From contig NZ_CP133261.1 in the NCBI RefSeq assembly GCF_030931715.1, positions 2,458,643 through 2,522,642 on the forward strand: 64,000 nucleotides of DNA, in the 5' to 3' direction. Each line of letters begins with the position of its first letter. Within the stretch, counting starts at the first letter, position 1. This DNA comes from Tissierella sp. MB52-C2. GTDB taxonomy: Bacteria > Bacillota > Clostridia > Tissierellales > Tissierellaceae. The notes under the pieces were generated by a model, which worked only from the letters and a program-made list of their open reading frames with translations, was not told the origin of the DNA and made no database searches. Made by a program: the position numbers and the translations under genes. This document shows positions 1 through 10,100 of this stretch, piece by piece.

Positions 1-1623
1 TATTATACTTGATATTGTAAATACTCCTATTAACAATCCATAGATTAAGTTTATATTTACTTCATCCATTATATTCATAACTAAATATACTAATCCACCT
101 ATATATAAAACACCTAAACCCATAGCAATTAATACATTTAAGTTTTGTTTCATTGCCTTTTGCGGATTATCCCAATCTAAAAGTGGCCTTAGTATATCTA
201 TTACCATTCCTATTTGAGTCATTGGAATACTACCTAGAAGGCCTAAGATTGTAATCAATATAATACTTAATATATCTAGTTTTATTATGAAGCCTAAGCT
301 AATCAATAAAGTCACTATTCCCAATGTCTGAACAACTAATGATGATAAAATTCTACCTATTATTTGATCTTCTACTTTTATAGGTAAAGTCCTTTGAATC
401 CAAAAGCACTTTCCCTCTCTTGAAAAAGTAGTTGCCCCAATACTATTTAATATACCTAAACTTACAACAAAAGCTATACCTCCTAAGGTTATTAAATTAG
501 TATTAACTCCTAGCATATCTATTATCTGAGACAGCGACTCTTCTCCACCTGTCATGCTTCCTATAACCAATATTATAGGAAGCATGACTACTCCTCCTAC
601 TGTATTTAATAAATAGACTGGAGTTTTGAATAACATTATTATTTCTTTTTTTGCCAAAGCCATATATGGTTTTGTTTCTTTCGATAAATCTTTTATAGAT
701 ATTTTCTTTCCACTTCTGCCTTTGGATGCTGATACTTCTATATTTCCAATTAATCCATCAAAGAATAGAGATTCAGACAAAACTAACATAAGCATAAAAG
801 ATATAATACCTACTACTATGAAGGATAGCAAATTGATTAATCCTGTTAAATTAAAATAATTTGATAAAGCCAGTGCCCCCCACTTAGAAGGCGGAAACAT
901 AATTCCCAATTTTTTTACTAAGAGATTAGAATCTGTCACTAGATTAACAAGAAAATTGTCTCCTTCCATCATTGCCTTTCCAGCTATGGTTTGAATTTTA
1001 AGTTGGAAATATACCATAGCAATAATGAAAATCACTGCACCAATAACTCTAATTAAATCCTTTTTTGCCCCAATATTTGTATATTTCATAAATATCATTA
1101 TTACAATAGATGATAATACTAAGGGTATAATAGGGGTCGTAATCATTAATAACAGCGAATATATCCAATAAAGTAATCCCTCTCCGCCTTTAACTCCATA
1201 TATAATAATAAAAGGCAGTATAATAGGTAAGGAAGTCAAATATTCACTAATCATTAAAGTTACAAATTTTGAACCTATAATATATGATGATTTAATAGGT
1301 AGTGGCACTAAAGTAGCTAAGTCATTAGAGAAATAATATTTACTCATTACATAGAGTAGTCCAAATACAAATACCATAACCTGAGTTATTAAAAATCCTA
1401 ATAGTAAAAACATAGATTTTTGACCTATTTCATTATATATATCATATATTCCATTTAAACTATTTACTATTAAGATATAGGATGGTAGTAAAGATAACAT
1501 GGCTATAGCAAAAATTATAATCTGCCATCTATTTTTCTTATTTTTAAAACTATATGCAATAGAAGATAAACCAAAAGTAGTATTGAAATCGGTCTTGATT
1601 AATGAAATAATCTTATTCATCAT
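1..1623 (-). CDS. ABC transporter permease, partial (3' end outside window)
   Basis: The reverse strand is open from an ATG at 1623 to the window edge, so about 541 codons are visible and the C-terminus is missing. I translated it directly: it is very hydrophobic, with many membrane segments separated by short polar loops, and begins MMNKIISLIKTDFNT. The start overlaps the stop of the upstream ATPase gene (ATGA), and a GGAG lies 8 bases before it inside that gene, which indicates translational coupling. The size and pattern fit the large permeases that pair with a single ABC ATPase in Firmicutes (the putative ABC permease subunit type). The substrate cannot be told from the sequence. Confidence 0.8.
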   Translation of the reverse strand, partial: MMNKIISLIKTDFNTTFGLSSIAYSFKNKKNRWQIIIFAIAMLSLLPSYILIVNSLNGIYDIYNEIGQKSMFLLLGFLITQVMVFVFGLLYVMSKYYFSNDLATLVPLPIKSSYIIGSKFVTLMISEYLTSLPIILPFIIIYGVKGGEGLLYWIYSLLLMITTPIIPLVLSSIVIMIFMKYTNIGAKKDLIRVIGAVIFIIAMVYFQLKIQTIAGKAMMEGDNFLVNLVTDSNLLVKKLGIMFPPSKWGALALSNYFNLTGLINLLSFIVVGIISFMLMLVLSESLFFDGLIGNIEVSASKGRSGKKISIKDLSKETKPYMALAKKEIIMLFKTPVYLLNTVGGVVMLPIILVIGSMTGGEESLSQIIDMLGVNTNLITLGGIAFVVSLGILNSIGATTFSREGKCFWIQRTLPIKVEDQIIGRILSSLVVQTLGIVTLLISLGFIIKLDILSIILITILGLLGSIPMTQIGMVIDILRPLLDWDNPQKAMKQNLNVLIAMGLGVLYIGGLVYLVMNIMDEVNINLIYGLLIGVFTISSII

Positions 1624-2342
1624 TCAGTCAACTCCAAGAATATATTTTCTAAAGACTGTCTCTCTTCTGCATGGGCTTTTAATTCTTCCATAGTTCCCAT
1701 GGCTACAATTTTTCCTTTGTTTATTATGGCAATTCTATCACATAGTTTTTCTGCTACTTCCAGCACATGAGTAGAGAAAAATACGGTTTTTCCTTCATCA
1801 CACATCTTCCTCATAATCTCCTTTAAATTGAAAGCAGACTTTGGATCTAATCCTACCATAGGTTCATCAAGAATAAATAAATCTGGATTGCTTAATAATG
1901 CCCCTGTTAGTACGATCTTCTGTTTCATTCCGTGAGAATAACTAGCTATTATATCTCCTATTGCATTTTTTATATTAAATAATTCTAAATAGTAATTTAG
2001 TTTTTCTTCTCTTTCTTCCTTAGAAATTTCGTACATATCAGCTATAAAGTTTAAATATTCAATACCCTTTAATCTATCATATATTTCTGGGTTATCTGGC
2101 ACATAGCTGATTATAGACTTTGCCTTAATGGGCTCCTTCCAGGCATCTACTGTACCCACTGTCACCTTTCCGCTATCTGGCTTTAAGAGTCCTACTATCA
2201 TTTTTATAGTAGTAGTTTTTCCTGCACCATTAGGCCCTAAAAAACCAAATATTTCTCCTCTTTTAATATCTAAATTAATATTGTCTACTGCCTTTATTAC
2301 ACCTTTGTTATATGATTTAGAAATATTCTCAAGCTTTAGCAT
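1620..2342 (-). CDS. ABC transporter ATP-binding protein
   Basis: This is a 240-residue single-domain ABC ATPase. The Walker A GPNGAGKTT is at about residues 36-44, the Walker B LFILDEP is followed by a D-loop, and the switch His is in FFSTHVLE. The signature motif is weak (YSHGMKQ instead of LSGGQ), as is common in drug or lantibiotic export ATPases of this class. I chose the ATG at 2342 because a GGAGGTAG lies just upstream at about 2347-2354; the longer frame up to 2399 has no ribosome site. It pairs with the overlapping downstream permease. Export is the likely direction, but this is inference. Confidence 0.9.
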   Translation of the reverse strand: MLKLENISKSYNKGVIKAVDNINLDIKRGEIFGFLGPNGAGKTTTIKMIVGLLKPDSGKVTVGTVDAWKEPIKAKSIISYVPDNPEIYDRLKGIEYLNFIADMYEISKEEREEKLNYYLELFNIKNAIGDIIASYSHGMKQKIVLTGALLSNPDLFILDEPMVGLDPKSAFNLKEIMRKMCDEGKTVFFSTHVLEVAEKLCDRIAIINKGKIVAMGTMEELKAHAEERQSLENIFLELTE

Positions 2343-2439
2343 TTTTCTACCTCCTTTATCTGTTATATCAATTATATAACAACTAGTTTTTGATATCAAT
2401 ATATTTTTTAAAATTAGTTATTTGTTTGTCAAAAAAATT

Positions 2440-2470
2440 AAAGAGTTAGAGAAAATTTCTCTAACTCTTT
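2440..2470 (-). terminator. Intrinsic terminator after uvrA
   Basis: A perfect 15-base inverted repeat (2440-2454 with 2456-2470) is followed on the reverse strand by AATTTTTTT at 2431-2439. It sits directly after the uvrA stop codon. Confidence 0.9.
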
Positions 2471-2474
2471 AAGC

Positions 2475-5300
2475 TTACTCCAATACTTTTTTCAAAAACT
2501 GTCCTGTATAAGATTTCTCTACTTTAGCAACTTCCTCTGGAGTTCCTGTAGTGACTACTGTTCCTCCCTTATCTCCACCCTCTGGTCCTAGGTCTATTAC
2601 ATAATCTGCTGTTTTTATAACATCTAAATTATGTTCTATGACTACTACTGTATTTCCTCCTTCAACTAATTGATTTAATACCTTAATCAATTTATGAATA
2701 TCTGCCACATGAAGTCCTGTAGTTGGTTCATCTAGTATATAGATAGTTTTTCCTGTGGAACGTTTAGATAATTCTGTGGCTAGTTTTACTCTTTGAGCCT
2801 CACCACCTGATAGTTCTGTAGAAGATTGACCTATTTTTATATATCCCAGCCCTACATCATATAATGTTTCTAGTTTTCTGCTTATTTTAGGTATATTCTT
2901 AAAAAACTCTACGCCTTCTTCAACTGTCATATCCAATACATCTGATATGGTCTTTCCCTTATATTTTACCTGTAAGGTTTCTCTATTATACCTTTTACCT
3001 TTGCATACTTCACAAGGTACATATACATCAGGTAAGAAGTGCATTTCCACCTTTAATATTCCATCTCCGCTACAAGCTTCACATCTTCCACCTTTTACGT
3101 TGAAACTAAATCTTCCTTTTTGGTATCCTCTCATCTTTGCCTCATTAGTCATAGCAAATACATCTCTTATATGGTCAAATACTCCAGTATAAGTTGCAGG
3201 ATTTGATCTTGGAGTTCTACCTATGGGAGATTGATCTATATCTATTACCTTATCTAAATATTCTAATCCCTTTATATCCTTAAATTTTCCTGGCTTTACC
3301 TTCGAACCATTTAGTTTTTGTGCTAAAGCCTTGTGTAATATTTGATTTACTAAAGAAGATTTACCTGAACCCGATACTCCTGTTACACAAGTAAATAATC
3401 CTACAGGAATTTTAACATTTATATTTTTAAGATTATTTTCCTTAGCTCCTTTTATTTCTATCCAATTGCCATTGGGCTTTTTTCGTTCTGTTGGTATTTC
3501 AATTTTTTTCTTTCCTGATAGATATAATCCAGTAACAGAGTTAGGGTTATTTTTTATTTCTTCTATGGTTCCTTCTCCTACTATTTCTCCGCCATGAATA
3601 CCTGCTCCTGGCCCTATATCTACAATATGATCTGCCACATACATAGTGTCTTCATCATGTTCTACTACTATTAAGGTATTTCCTAAATCTGTTAAATTTC
3701 TTAAAGTTTTTAGTAGTTTTTCGTTGTCCCTTTGATGAAGCCCTATACTTGGCTCATCTAATACATAGACTACTCCCACAAGGCTAGATCCTATTTGAGT
3801 AGCCAACCTAATTCTTTGAGACTCTCCACCAGATAATGTACCTGCCATACGGGATAAAGTTAAATAATCTAGTCCTACATTTTTTAAGAAATTTAATCTC
3901 TCTTTAATCTCTTTTAATACTTGTTCCCCTATTATTTGTTCTTTTTCTGTAAGGATTAAGTTATGGAAGAATTCTATAGATTTAACAACAGACAAGTCTG
4001 TTAGTTCTGCAATATTTAATCCATTTATCTTTACGGATAATACTTCCTTTTTTAATCTATTACCATGACATTTAGGACAAGGGTTTTCAGCCATATATTC
4101 ATCTATTTTATCTCTCATATAATCAGAGCTAGTTGAATTATACCTTCTTTCTAGATTAGGAATAACTCCTTCAAACTTTCCTTTGTAATCTCTCATTCCC
4201 CCATCCTCAAAGTGACTTAAAAACTTAAAGCTTATTACCCTATCTGTTCCATATAGTAATTCATCTATGAGTTTTTTTGGTGCATCTTTTAAAGGTTTAT
4301 CTGTACTAAATCCATTATCCTCTGCTAAAGTCTTAAATATTTGATAATAATAGGTGGATTCATTTGAGCTTGAGAAAGGTGCTATTGCACCTTCATCTAT
4401 GCTTAAATCCAAATTTGGTATGACTAGACCCTTATCTATCTCCTTGTAAAATCCTAGTCCATTACAAGTTGAACACATACCAAATGGGCTATTGAAGGAA
4501 AACATTCTAGGAGATAATTCTTCTATGGCGATACCACAATCTGGACAAGCAAGTTTTTCACTAAACATTATCTTTTCCTTATCTATTACGTCTACCATTA
4601 CAATCCCTTCTGCTAATTTCAATGCTGTTTCTAAAGAATCAGATAATCTTCCTTCTATTTCTTCTTTGATTACTATTCTATCTACTACTACTTCTATTGT
4701 GTGTTTCTTGTTTTTTTCTAGCTTAATTTCGTCTCCAATATCATACATTTCATCATCTATTATGACTCTTACATAGCCTTCTTTCTTAATGTTTTCTAAT
4801 ACCTTTACGTGCTCACCTTTTTTACCTCTTATGACTGGTGCCAAGATTTGAATTCTTGTTCTCTCTTCCAATTCCATTATTCTATCTACCATTTGTTCTA
4901 CTGTTTGGCTAGTTATTTCCTTCCCACAGCTTGGACAATATGGTATACCAATTCTTGCGTATAATAATCTTAAGTAGTCGTAAATCTCTGTTACTGTACC
5001 TACTGTTGAACGAGGATTTTTCGATGTTGTCTTTTGATCTATAGATATGGAAGGAGATAATCCTTCTATATATTCCACATCTGGTTTATCCATCTGACCT
5101 AAAAACTGTCTAGCATAACTAGATAAACTTTCTACATATCTTCTTTGTCCCTCTGCATATATGGTATCAAATGCTAAAGAAGACTTTCCTGATCCTGAAA
5201 GACCTGTAAATACTATGAATTTATCTCTAGGAAGTTTTAAGGATACGTTTTTTAAATTATTCTCCTTAGCTCCCTTTATTATTATTTCGTCTTTTACCAA
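2475..5300 (-). CDS. uvrA: Excinuclease ABC subunit A
   Basis: UvrA is the damage-sensing ATPase dimer of nucleotide excision repair; it loads UvrB on damaged DNA. The 941-residue protein has the full length of the family. Both ABC modules are intact: Walker A GLSGSGKS at about 33-40 with signature LSGGESQRI, and a second Walker [10 protein letters not shown] with signature LSGGEAQRV. Zinc-binding cysteine pairs are visible ([27 protein letters not shown]). The start is a TTG at 5300, chosen because GGGGTG stands 6 bases upstream. It lies 13 bases downstream of uvrB, so the pair is an operon and probably under the same SOS control. Confidence 0.98.
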   Translation of the reverse strand: MVKDEIIIKGAKENNLKNVSLKLPRDKFIVFTGLSGSGKSSLAFDTIYAEGQRRYVESLSSYARQFLGQMDKPDVEYIEGLSPSISIDQKTTSKNPRSTVGTVTEIYDYLRLLYARIGIPYCPSCGKEITSQTVEQMVDRIMELEERTRIQILAPVIRGKKGEHVKVLENIKKEGYVRVIIDDEMYDIGDEIKLEKNKKHTIEVVVDRIVIKEEIEGRLSDSLETALKLAEGIVMVDVIDKEKIMFSEKLACPDCGIAIEELSPRMFSFNSPFGMCSTCNGLGFYKEIDKGLVIPNLDLSIDEGAIAPFSSSNESTYYYQIFKTLAEDNGFSTDKPLKDAPKKLIDELLYGTDRVISFKFLSHFEDGGMRDYKGKFEGVIPNLERRYNSTSSDYMRDKIDEYMAENPCPKCHGNRLKKEVLSVKINGLNIAELTDLSVVKSIEFFHNLILTEKEQIIGEQVLKEIKERLNFLKNVGLDYLTLSRMAGTLSGGESQRIRLATQIGSSLVGVVYVLDEPSIGLHQRDNEKLLKTLRNLTDLGNTLIVVEHDEDTMYVADHIVDIGPGAGIHGGEIVGEGTIEEIKNNPNSVTGLYLSGKKKIEIPTERKKPNGNWIEIKGAKENNLKNINVKIPVGLFTCVTGVSGSGKSSLVNQILHKALAQKLNGSKVKPGKFKDIKGLEYLDKVIDIDQSPIGRTPRSNPATYTGVFDHIRDVFAMTNEAKMRGYQKGRFSFNVKGGRCEACSGDGILKVEMHFLPDVYVPCEVCKGKRYNRETLQVKYKGKTISDVLDMTVEEGVEFFKNIPKISRKLETLYDVGLGYIKIGQSSTELSGGEAQRVKLATELSKRSTGKTIYILDEPTTGLHVADIHKLIKVLNQLVEGGNTVVVIEHNLDVIKTADYVIDLGPEGGDKGGTVVTTGTPEEVAKVEKSYTGQFLKKVLE

Positions 5301-5313
5301 TTATTTCACCCCA

Positions 5314-7275
5314 TTATAGCTTCTTCTTTAGTTCTATTATTTTATCCCTTAATTCTGCTGCTTTTTCGAAGCTTAATTCTTCTGCTGCCTTTAGCATAGC
5401 AGTTTCTAATCCCTCTATCATTCCTTGGATTTCGTCTTTTGAGAATGTTTCTTCGTATTTCGCTTCTTCCTCTGCTACCATTGTAGCTTCTATGATTTGC
5501 CGTACATCTTTCTTAATACTTCTAGGTATTATATTGTGCTCTTTATTGTATTGGTCTTGGATTTCTCTCCTCCTATTAGTTTCAGATATGGTTCTTTCCA
5601 TAGATTTAGTTATGGTGTCTCCATACATAATTACTTTTCCCTCTAGGTTTCTTGCAGCTCTACCTGTAGTTTGAATTAGAGATGTTTCTGATCTTAGAAA
5701 TCCTTCTTTATCTGCATCTAATATGGCAACTAAAGAAACTTCTGGTAAATCTAATCCTTCTCTTAATAGATTTATCCCTACCAATACATCATACTTGCCT
5801 AATCTTAAATCCCTAATTATTTCCATCCTTTCTATGGTTTCCACATCTGAATGGAGATAAGTAACTTTTATCCCTATATCTTTAAAATAATTAGTTAAGT
5901 CCTCTGCCATTTTCTTAGTTAAAGTTGTAACTAATACTCTCTCTTCTCTATCTACTACTTTTCTAATTTCATTTACTAAATCATCTATCTGATGTTCTGT
6001 AGATCTTACTTCTATGACTGGGTCCAATAATCCTGTAGGACGTATTATTTGTTCCACTGTATTTTCAGTATGAGTAAGCTCATATGGACCTGGCGTTGCA
6101 GATACATATAATATCTGATTTATCATGGATTCAAATTCATTAAACTTAAGTGGTCTATTATCCAGTGCCGATGGAAGTCTAAAACCATATTCAACTAAAT
6201 TAGTCTTCCTAGACTTATCCCCTTCGTACATACCCCTTACTTGAGGAACTGTAACATGAGACTCATCTATTATTATTAAAAAATCCTCTGGAAAGTAATC
6301 TATTAAAGTAAAGGGTCTAGATCCTGCTGGTCTGCTGCTTAAATGTCTAGAATAATTTTCTATTCCTTGACAAAATCCCATTTCTTCCAACATTTCTAAA
6401 TCATACCTAGTTCTTTGTTCTAATCTCTGGGCTTCCAGTAACTTTTCCTTATCTCTTAATTCCTTCAATCTATCACTTAATTCTTCCTCTATGGTTTTTA
6501 TTGCTTGTTTAACTTTATCTTCAGTTGTAGCATAGTGAGATGCTGGGAATATTGAGATATGTGATCGATATCCTATGACTTCTCCCGTTAAATAATTTAC
6601 CTCTACTATTCTATCTATTTCATCTCCAAAGAATTCAACTCTAATAGTATTCTCACTGGATGAGGCTGGAAATATTTCCAGTATATCTCCCCTAACTCTA
6701 AAAGTCCCCCTTATAAAGTTAATATCATTTCGCATATATTGAATATCTATTAATTTCCTCATTATCTCATCTCTATCTTTAACCATTCCTGGTCTTAAAG
6801 ATACTACAAGTTCTTCGTAATCTATAGGATCTCCTAAACCATATATACAAGATACAGACGCAACTATGATTACATCCTTCCTTTCAAATAATGCTGCTGT
6901 TGCAGAGTGACGTAATTTATCTATTTCATCGTTTATGGATGCATCCTTTTCTATATAAGTATCTGAGTGTGGGACATAAGCTTCTGGCTGGTAATAATCA
7001 TAGTAACTAACAAAATATTCTACTGCATTGTTAGGGAAAAACTCTTTAAACTCTGAAGCTAATTGATAGGCTAATGTTTTGTTGTGAGCTATAACTAAAG
7101 TTGGTTTTTGAACCTTCTCAATTATATTTGCCATAGTAAAGGTCTTTCCTGAGCCAGTAACTCCTAGTAAAACCTGATGCATAAGATCTTTATTTATTCC
7201 TTCTACCAATTTATCTATGGCCTCCGGCTGATCACCAGTAGGCTTATAATTTGATTCTATTTTAAACTTATTCAT
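5314..7275 (-). CDS. uvrB: Excinuclease ABC subunit B
   Basis: UvrB is the helicase-like damage-verification subunit that recruits UvrC. The protein has 653 residues. It shows Walker A GVTGSGKT at about 38-45, the beta-hairpin region [12 protein letters not shown] that clamps the DNA strand, helicase motifs ([14 protein letters not shown]), and a C-terminal UVR motif ([17 protein letters not shown]). I placed the start at 7275 because AGAGGTG lies 6 bases upstream; the open frame reaches 7299 without a better site. It is the first gene of the uvrB-uvrA operon, and an SOS box lies 19 bases upstream. Confidence 0.97.
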   Translation of the reverse strand: MNKFKIESNYKPTGDQPEAIDKLVEGINKDLMHQVLLGVTGSGKTFTMANIIEKVQKPTLVIAHNKTLAYQLASEFKEFFPNNAVEYFVSYYDYYQPEAYVPHSDTYIEKDASINDEIDKLRHSATAALFERKDVIIVASVSCIYGLGDPIDYEELVVSLRPGMVKDRDEIMRKLIDIQYMRNDINFIRGTFRVRGDILEIFPASSSENTIRVEFFGDEIDRIVEVNYLTGEVIGYRSHISIFPASHYATTEDKVKQAIKTIEEELSDRLKELRDKEKLLEAQRLEQRTRYDLEMLEEMGFCQGIENYSRHLSSRPAGSRPFTLIDYFPEDFLIIIDESHVTVPQVRGMYEGDKSRKTNLVEYGFRLPSALDNRPLKFNEFESMINQILYVSATPGPYELTHTENTVEQIIRPTGLLDPVIEVRSTEHQIDDLVNEIRKVVDREERVLVTTLTKKMAEDLTNYFKDIGIKVTYLHSDVETIERMEIIRDLRLGKYDVLVGINLLREGLDLPEVSLVAILDADKEGFLRSETSLIQTTGRAARNLEGKVIMYGDTITKSMERTISETNRRREIQDQYNKEHNIIPRSIKKDVRQIIEATMVAEEEAKYEETFSKDEIQGMIEGLETAMLKAAEELSFEKAAELRDKIIELKKKL

Positions 7276-7293
7276 ATTTACACCTCTTTGTTT

Positions 7294-7345
7294 GAACATT
7301 TGTTCAAGATATATATTATTATATAATATTATATCTTTTTGTCAA
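7294..7345 (-). promoter_or_regulatory. uvrB promoter with LexA (SOS) box
   Basis: On the reverse strand a TTGACA (7340-7345) and a TATAAT (7318-7323) are separated by 16 bases. The perfect palindrome GAAC-ATTT-GTTC lies at 7294-7305, just downstream of the -10 and over the likely transcription start. GAAC-N4-GTTC is the core of the Firmicute LexA operator, so uvrB-uvrA is probably repressed by LexA and induced by DNA damage. The promoter positions are read from sequence only. Confidence 0.85.
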
Positions 7346-7449
7346 AGCATAATATTAAAACTTGGCAATAATCTAAATAATCTTATCACAAAAAAGTCTA
7401 TTGAAGAAAGAAGATTAATATAGTAAACTATGGGTAAGGAGGTAGTTAT

Positions 7450-9027
7450 ATGAAACGAATGGTATTGACCTTATTTATTGTACTTATTGCATTACCTCTC
7501 TTTGGCTGTAGTTCTAAGAAAAAGGATTTAATGGCCTTAGATAGTGATGCAGTTTTCGAAGAAGAGAACATTCCATACGAGATAAACCAAATTACATTCT
7601 CAAAAAGTTTCCAATCCATGGAGCCTACAGTTGAAATAATAACTAATAATAACAAATTAAAATTATTAGCCTCTTTAGGTTTAGCTGAGTATTCAGGTGT
7701 TAATGTAAATAAAATTGTTAAAAAAGGTGGGGAAATTAATATTCATGTTAGTGGTGTTTCCGATAATAAAGCTTCATCCTTATCAGTACCTCAAGTAAGT
7801 CTAGAGATTAAAAAATCTAAATTAAAAGATATTAAAGATCTAAAATTTAATATAGTCTATGATGACTTTACTCCAGTTGATGTAAAAATAAGTAGTAATG
7901 ATGTCTTAAACAAAATTCATTCCTATCTAAAAGTATCAACCAAGGGATCTCCTAGCATTAACTTAATTAAATCTGATAATAGTATTATATGGGATATATC
8001 CTACAATACTATATTTGATAAAGCAGATTCCAATAATTCCTTAGTAAATCTATCTGCACAAGTTGATGCTAATACTGGAGAGATTATAAAGTCAGAGAAA
8101 TCTTTTATATCTTCACCTCTAGATAACGGCCATATCTTGGAATTTAAAGAAAATAATTATCTCTTGTATAAGAAGTCTATACTAGACGAGGAAAATAATA
8201 ATTCTTATGAACAGCTATGGATATATAATGTTCAAAAAAACGAAGCCAATATGATTTATTCTTCGGATTCTAAGATATTATCTGCCCAATTTAGTCCTAA
8301 CTTAGATTTTATATCACTTATAGAGTCAAATGATAATTGTTCAGAACTATATATAATTTCAAGGGATGATACAAAAGCATATAAAGTAGCTTTTTTAGAA
8401 AACTTTAATCCATCTTCCATGGCTTGGAAGAATAATACTAATTTATTTATCATAGAAAATAACGGCGAAGAATCTAGAGTCAATGATTATAACGTAGAAA
8501 GCAATCAAATGAATTTAGTGAAACAATTAAATAAAAATGTTGAAGGATTAAATATTATCGATGATAAGTTTTTAATATTTGAAAAAGGTAAAGATGAATT
8601 TAACAATAAAATATCCGTTACTACAGATTGGAAGAAGTTTGTGTTTATAGATGACGGTTTTAGTCCGAAATTCATAAACAATAAGACTATTGCTTATTTA
8701 CAAAAGAACGAGAAAAAAGATATCAATTTATTATTGATTTATGATATTGAAAAAGAAAAGATAACTACTAAGCTAAATAAAAATATTTTAAACTATGAAA
8801 TATTCCCAAATGGAAAAATAATGTATGTAATAAAAGATTCTAGTAATAATTATACATTAGGATCATACTCAATAGAAAATAATTCTACTGAAAATATTGC
8901 CAACGTAATTAATGATAAAATCTTTTATGATGAAAACAGTAATATTATTTACTTAAATACAATATTACCCTTTGAAAATAATAAATCTGAAGTGATCTAC
9001 TCCATAGATTTATCTAAACTAAACTAA
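7450..9027 (+). CDS. Lipoprotein with PepSY-like region and WD40/TolB-like repeats
   Basis: The 525-residue protein starts with a lipoprotein signal peptide: a short basic end, a hydrophobic stretch and the lipobox LFGC with Cys20. A GGAGGT ribosome site precedes the ATG. Residues of about 180-215 contain a segment (VNLSAQVDANTGEIIK) that resembles the PepSY/YcdB fold, where a domain ends in a conserved D-x-x-TGE strand. The second half has repeated strands such as ILSAQFSPNLDFISLIE and MIYSSDSK, which suggest a beta-propeller. No catalytic motif is visible. It is transcribed alone and converges with the PDZ protein gene, overlapping its stop by 4 bases. The function is unknown; a surface-anchored binding or sensing role is inferred. 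Confidence 0.75.
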   Translation: MKRMVLTLFIVLIALPLFGCSSKKKDLMALDSDAVFEEENIPYEINQITFSKSFQSMEPTVEIITNNNKLKLLASLGLAEYSGVNVNKIVKKGGEINIHVSGVSDNKASSLSVPQVSLEIKKSKLKDIKDLKFNIVYDDFTPVDVKISSNDVLNKIHSYLKVSTKGSPSINLIKSDNSIIWDISYNTIFDKADSNNSLVNLSAQVDANTGEIIKSEKSFISSPLDNGHILEFKENNYLLYKKSILDEENNNSYEQLWIYNVQKNEANMIYSSDSKILSAQFSPNLDFISLIESNDNCSELYIISRDDTKAYKVAFLENFNPSSMAWKNNTNLFIIENNGEESRVNDYNVESNQMNLVKQLNKNVEGLNIIDDKFLIFEKGKDEFNNKISVTTDWKKFVFIDDGFSPKFINNKTIAYLQKNEKKDINLLLIYDIEKEKITTKLNKNILNYEIFPNGKIMYVIKDSSNNYTLGSYSIENNSTENIANVINDKIFYDENSNIIYLNTILPFENNKSEVIYSIDLSKLN

Positions 9028-10076
9028 AAATCCCTAGGGACTATTATTAGTCCTAGGGATTTTATTTTTCCATAATACTTCTTTGTGGTCAATCCAGATT
9101 TCATATTAAAGACTTCAATCTTCAACCTTTTTGCTTTTATTTTTGTAAAGTCTTCCATATCCTTATTGCTATTTATTTCAATTCCGTTGATTTTGAGCAA
9201 TATATCTCCAGTACTTATACCTAATTTTGTTCCTATACTATCTGGAAGGACCTCCAATATTCGTACCCCCTTATCTATATGAGTAAATATAGGTGTTTTT
9301 CTTTCTTCTATTATTTTATTTTGTAATATTATATACTCATGACCTAATATTGCAAATAAAGGTGGTAAAAAAGGATTTTCTACTTCTCTTGATATATATA
9401 ATAAGATGGCACTATATAAAAATAATATTAAAGATGTTTTAATCACTTTTCTCCTAGGATATGATGATATAGAATAATCACCATAACTTACAATTGCCAT
9501 AAGGGTAATAGGTTGAATCAATCCGTCACCAATGAATATTACAAAGGGTATGGGCCAAAACCTATTCATATTAAATCCACCGACTATATCTTCTCCTTTT
9601 TCAAGAAAGATTGGAAGTCTGTTTCTCCCCCCATCTAAAAGTATTAAAATACTTTCCACTATATGTAACACGGCTACTACTGACATTACTTGAGAAATTT
9701 CAATTTTAGGGTAACCTATAATTAAACTGCATAAAGATACTATGGCACCACCATAGGAAAAACACATATATCTTGGATTTATAAGGGATAAAAATATTGA
9801 TACTACTAATATGTACATATAATCTGTTGGAATTGCAACTACTCCCAAATAAAGAAATATTACTGTAGTAAGTATTCCACCTAATGCACCAAATATAGCT
9901 GATGTAATTAGCTTTAATATTGCAGATCTTCTATAGCCTATATTCTCCTTTTCTATTTTACCTATTTTTATATATTGAATATATATAATACCTAGGACTA
10001 CAATAAAAAAAGGAGATTTAAAAGTATTTAAAATGTCTATTACTGTAAAATATAAAATCTGATACAATCCATACAT
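9024..10076 (-). CDS. Multi-pass membrane protein with C-terminal PDZ domain (MinJ-like)
   Basis: The 350-residue protein has about seven or eight hydrophobic segments in residues 1-240 and a soluble C-terminal PDZ domain at about 265-345 (VRILEVLPDSIGTKLGI, then GDILLKINGIEI). A GGAG ribosome site precedes the ATG at 10076. It is the last gene of the ftsE-ftsX-M23-ctp run and starts 24 bases after ctp. In Bacillus the topological division factor MinJ has the same arrangement and lies near ftsEX and ctpB. The architecture and the neighbourhood match; equivalent function is inference, since sequence identity cannot be judged here. Confidence 0.7.
   Translation of the reverse strand: MYGLYQILYFTVIDILNTFKSPFFIVVLGIIYIQYIKIGKIEKENIGYRRSAILKLITSAIFGALGGILTTVIFLYLGVVAIPTDYMYILVVSIFLSLINPRYMCFSYGGAIVSLCSLIIGYPKIEISQVMSVVAVLHIVESILILLDGGRNRLPIFLEKGEDIVGGFNMNRFWPIPFVIFIGDGLIQPITLMAIVSYGDYSISSYPRRKVIKTSLILFLYSAILLYISREVENPFLPPLFAILGHEYIILQNKIIEERKTPIFTHIDKGVRILEVLPDSIGTKLGISTGDILLKINGIEINSNKDMEDFTKIKAKRLKIEVFNMKSGLTTKKYYGKIKSLGLIIVPRDF
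9027..9066. terminator. Shared terminator hairpin, partly coding
   Basis: The stem AAAATCCCTAGGgACT pairs with AGTCCTAGGGATTTT around a short loop with one bulged G, and T-rich tracts lie on both sides. On the forward strand it begins at the lipoprotein stop. On the reverse strand it encodes the last residues (VPRDF) of the PDZ protein. Confidence 0.75.
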
Positions 10077-10100
10077 ACTTTAATTCTCCTTTTTAAATGT

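Noticed and set aside
2947-3192. Forward open frame inside uvrA
   Set aside because: It is antisense to a well-conserved gene, has no ribosome site, and its translation has no family features. Similar antisense frames in uvrB, pyrC, the transketolase genes and others were also dropped.
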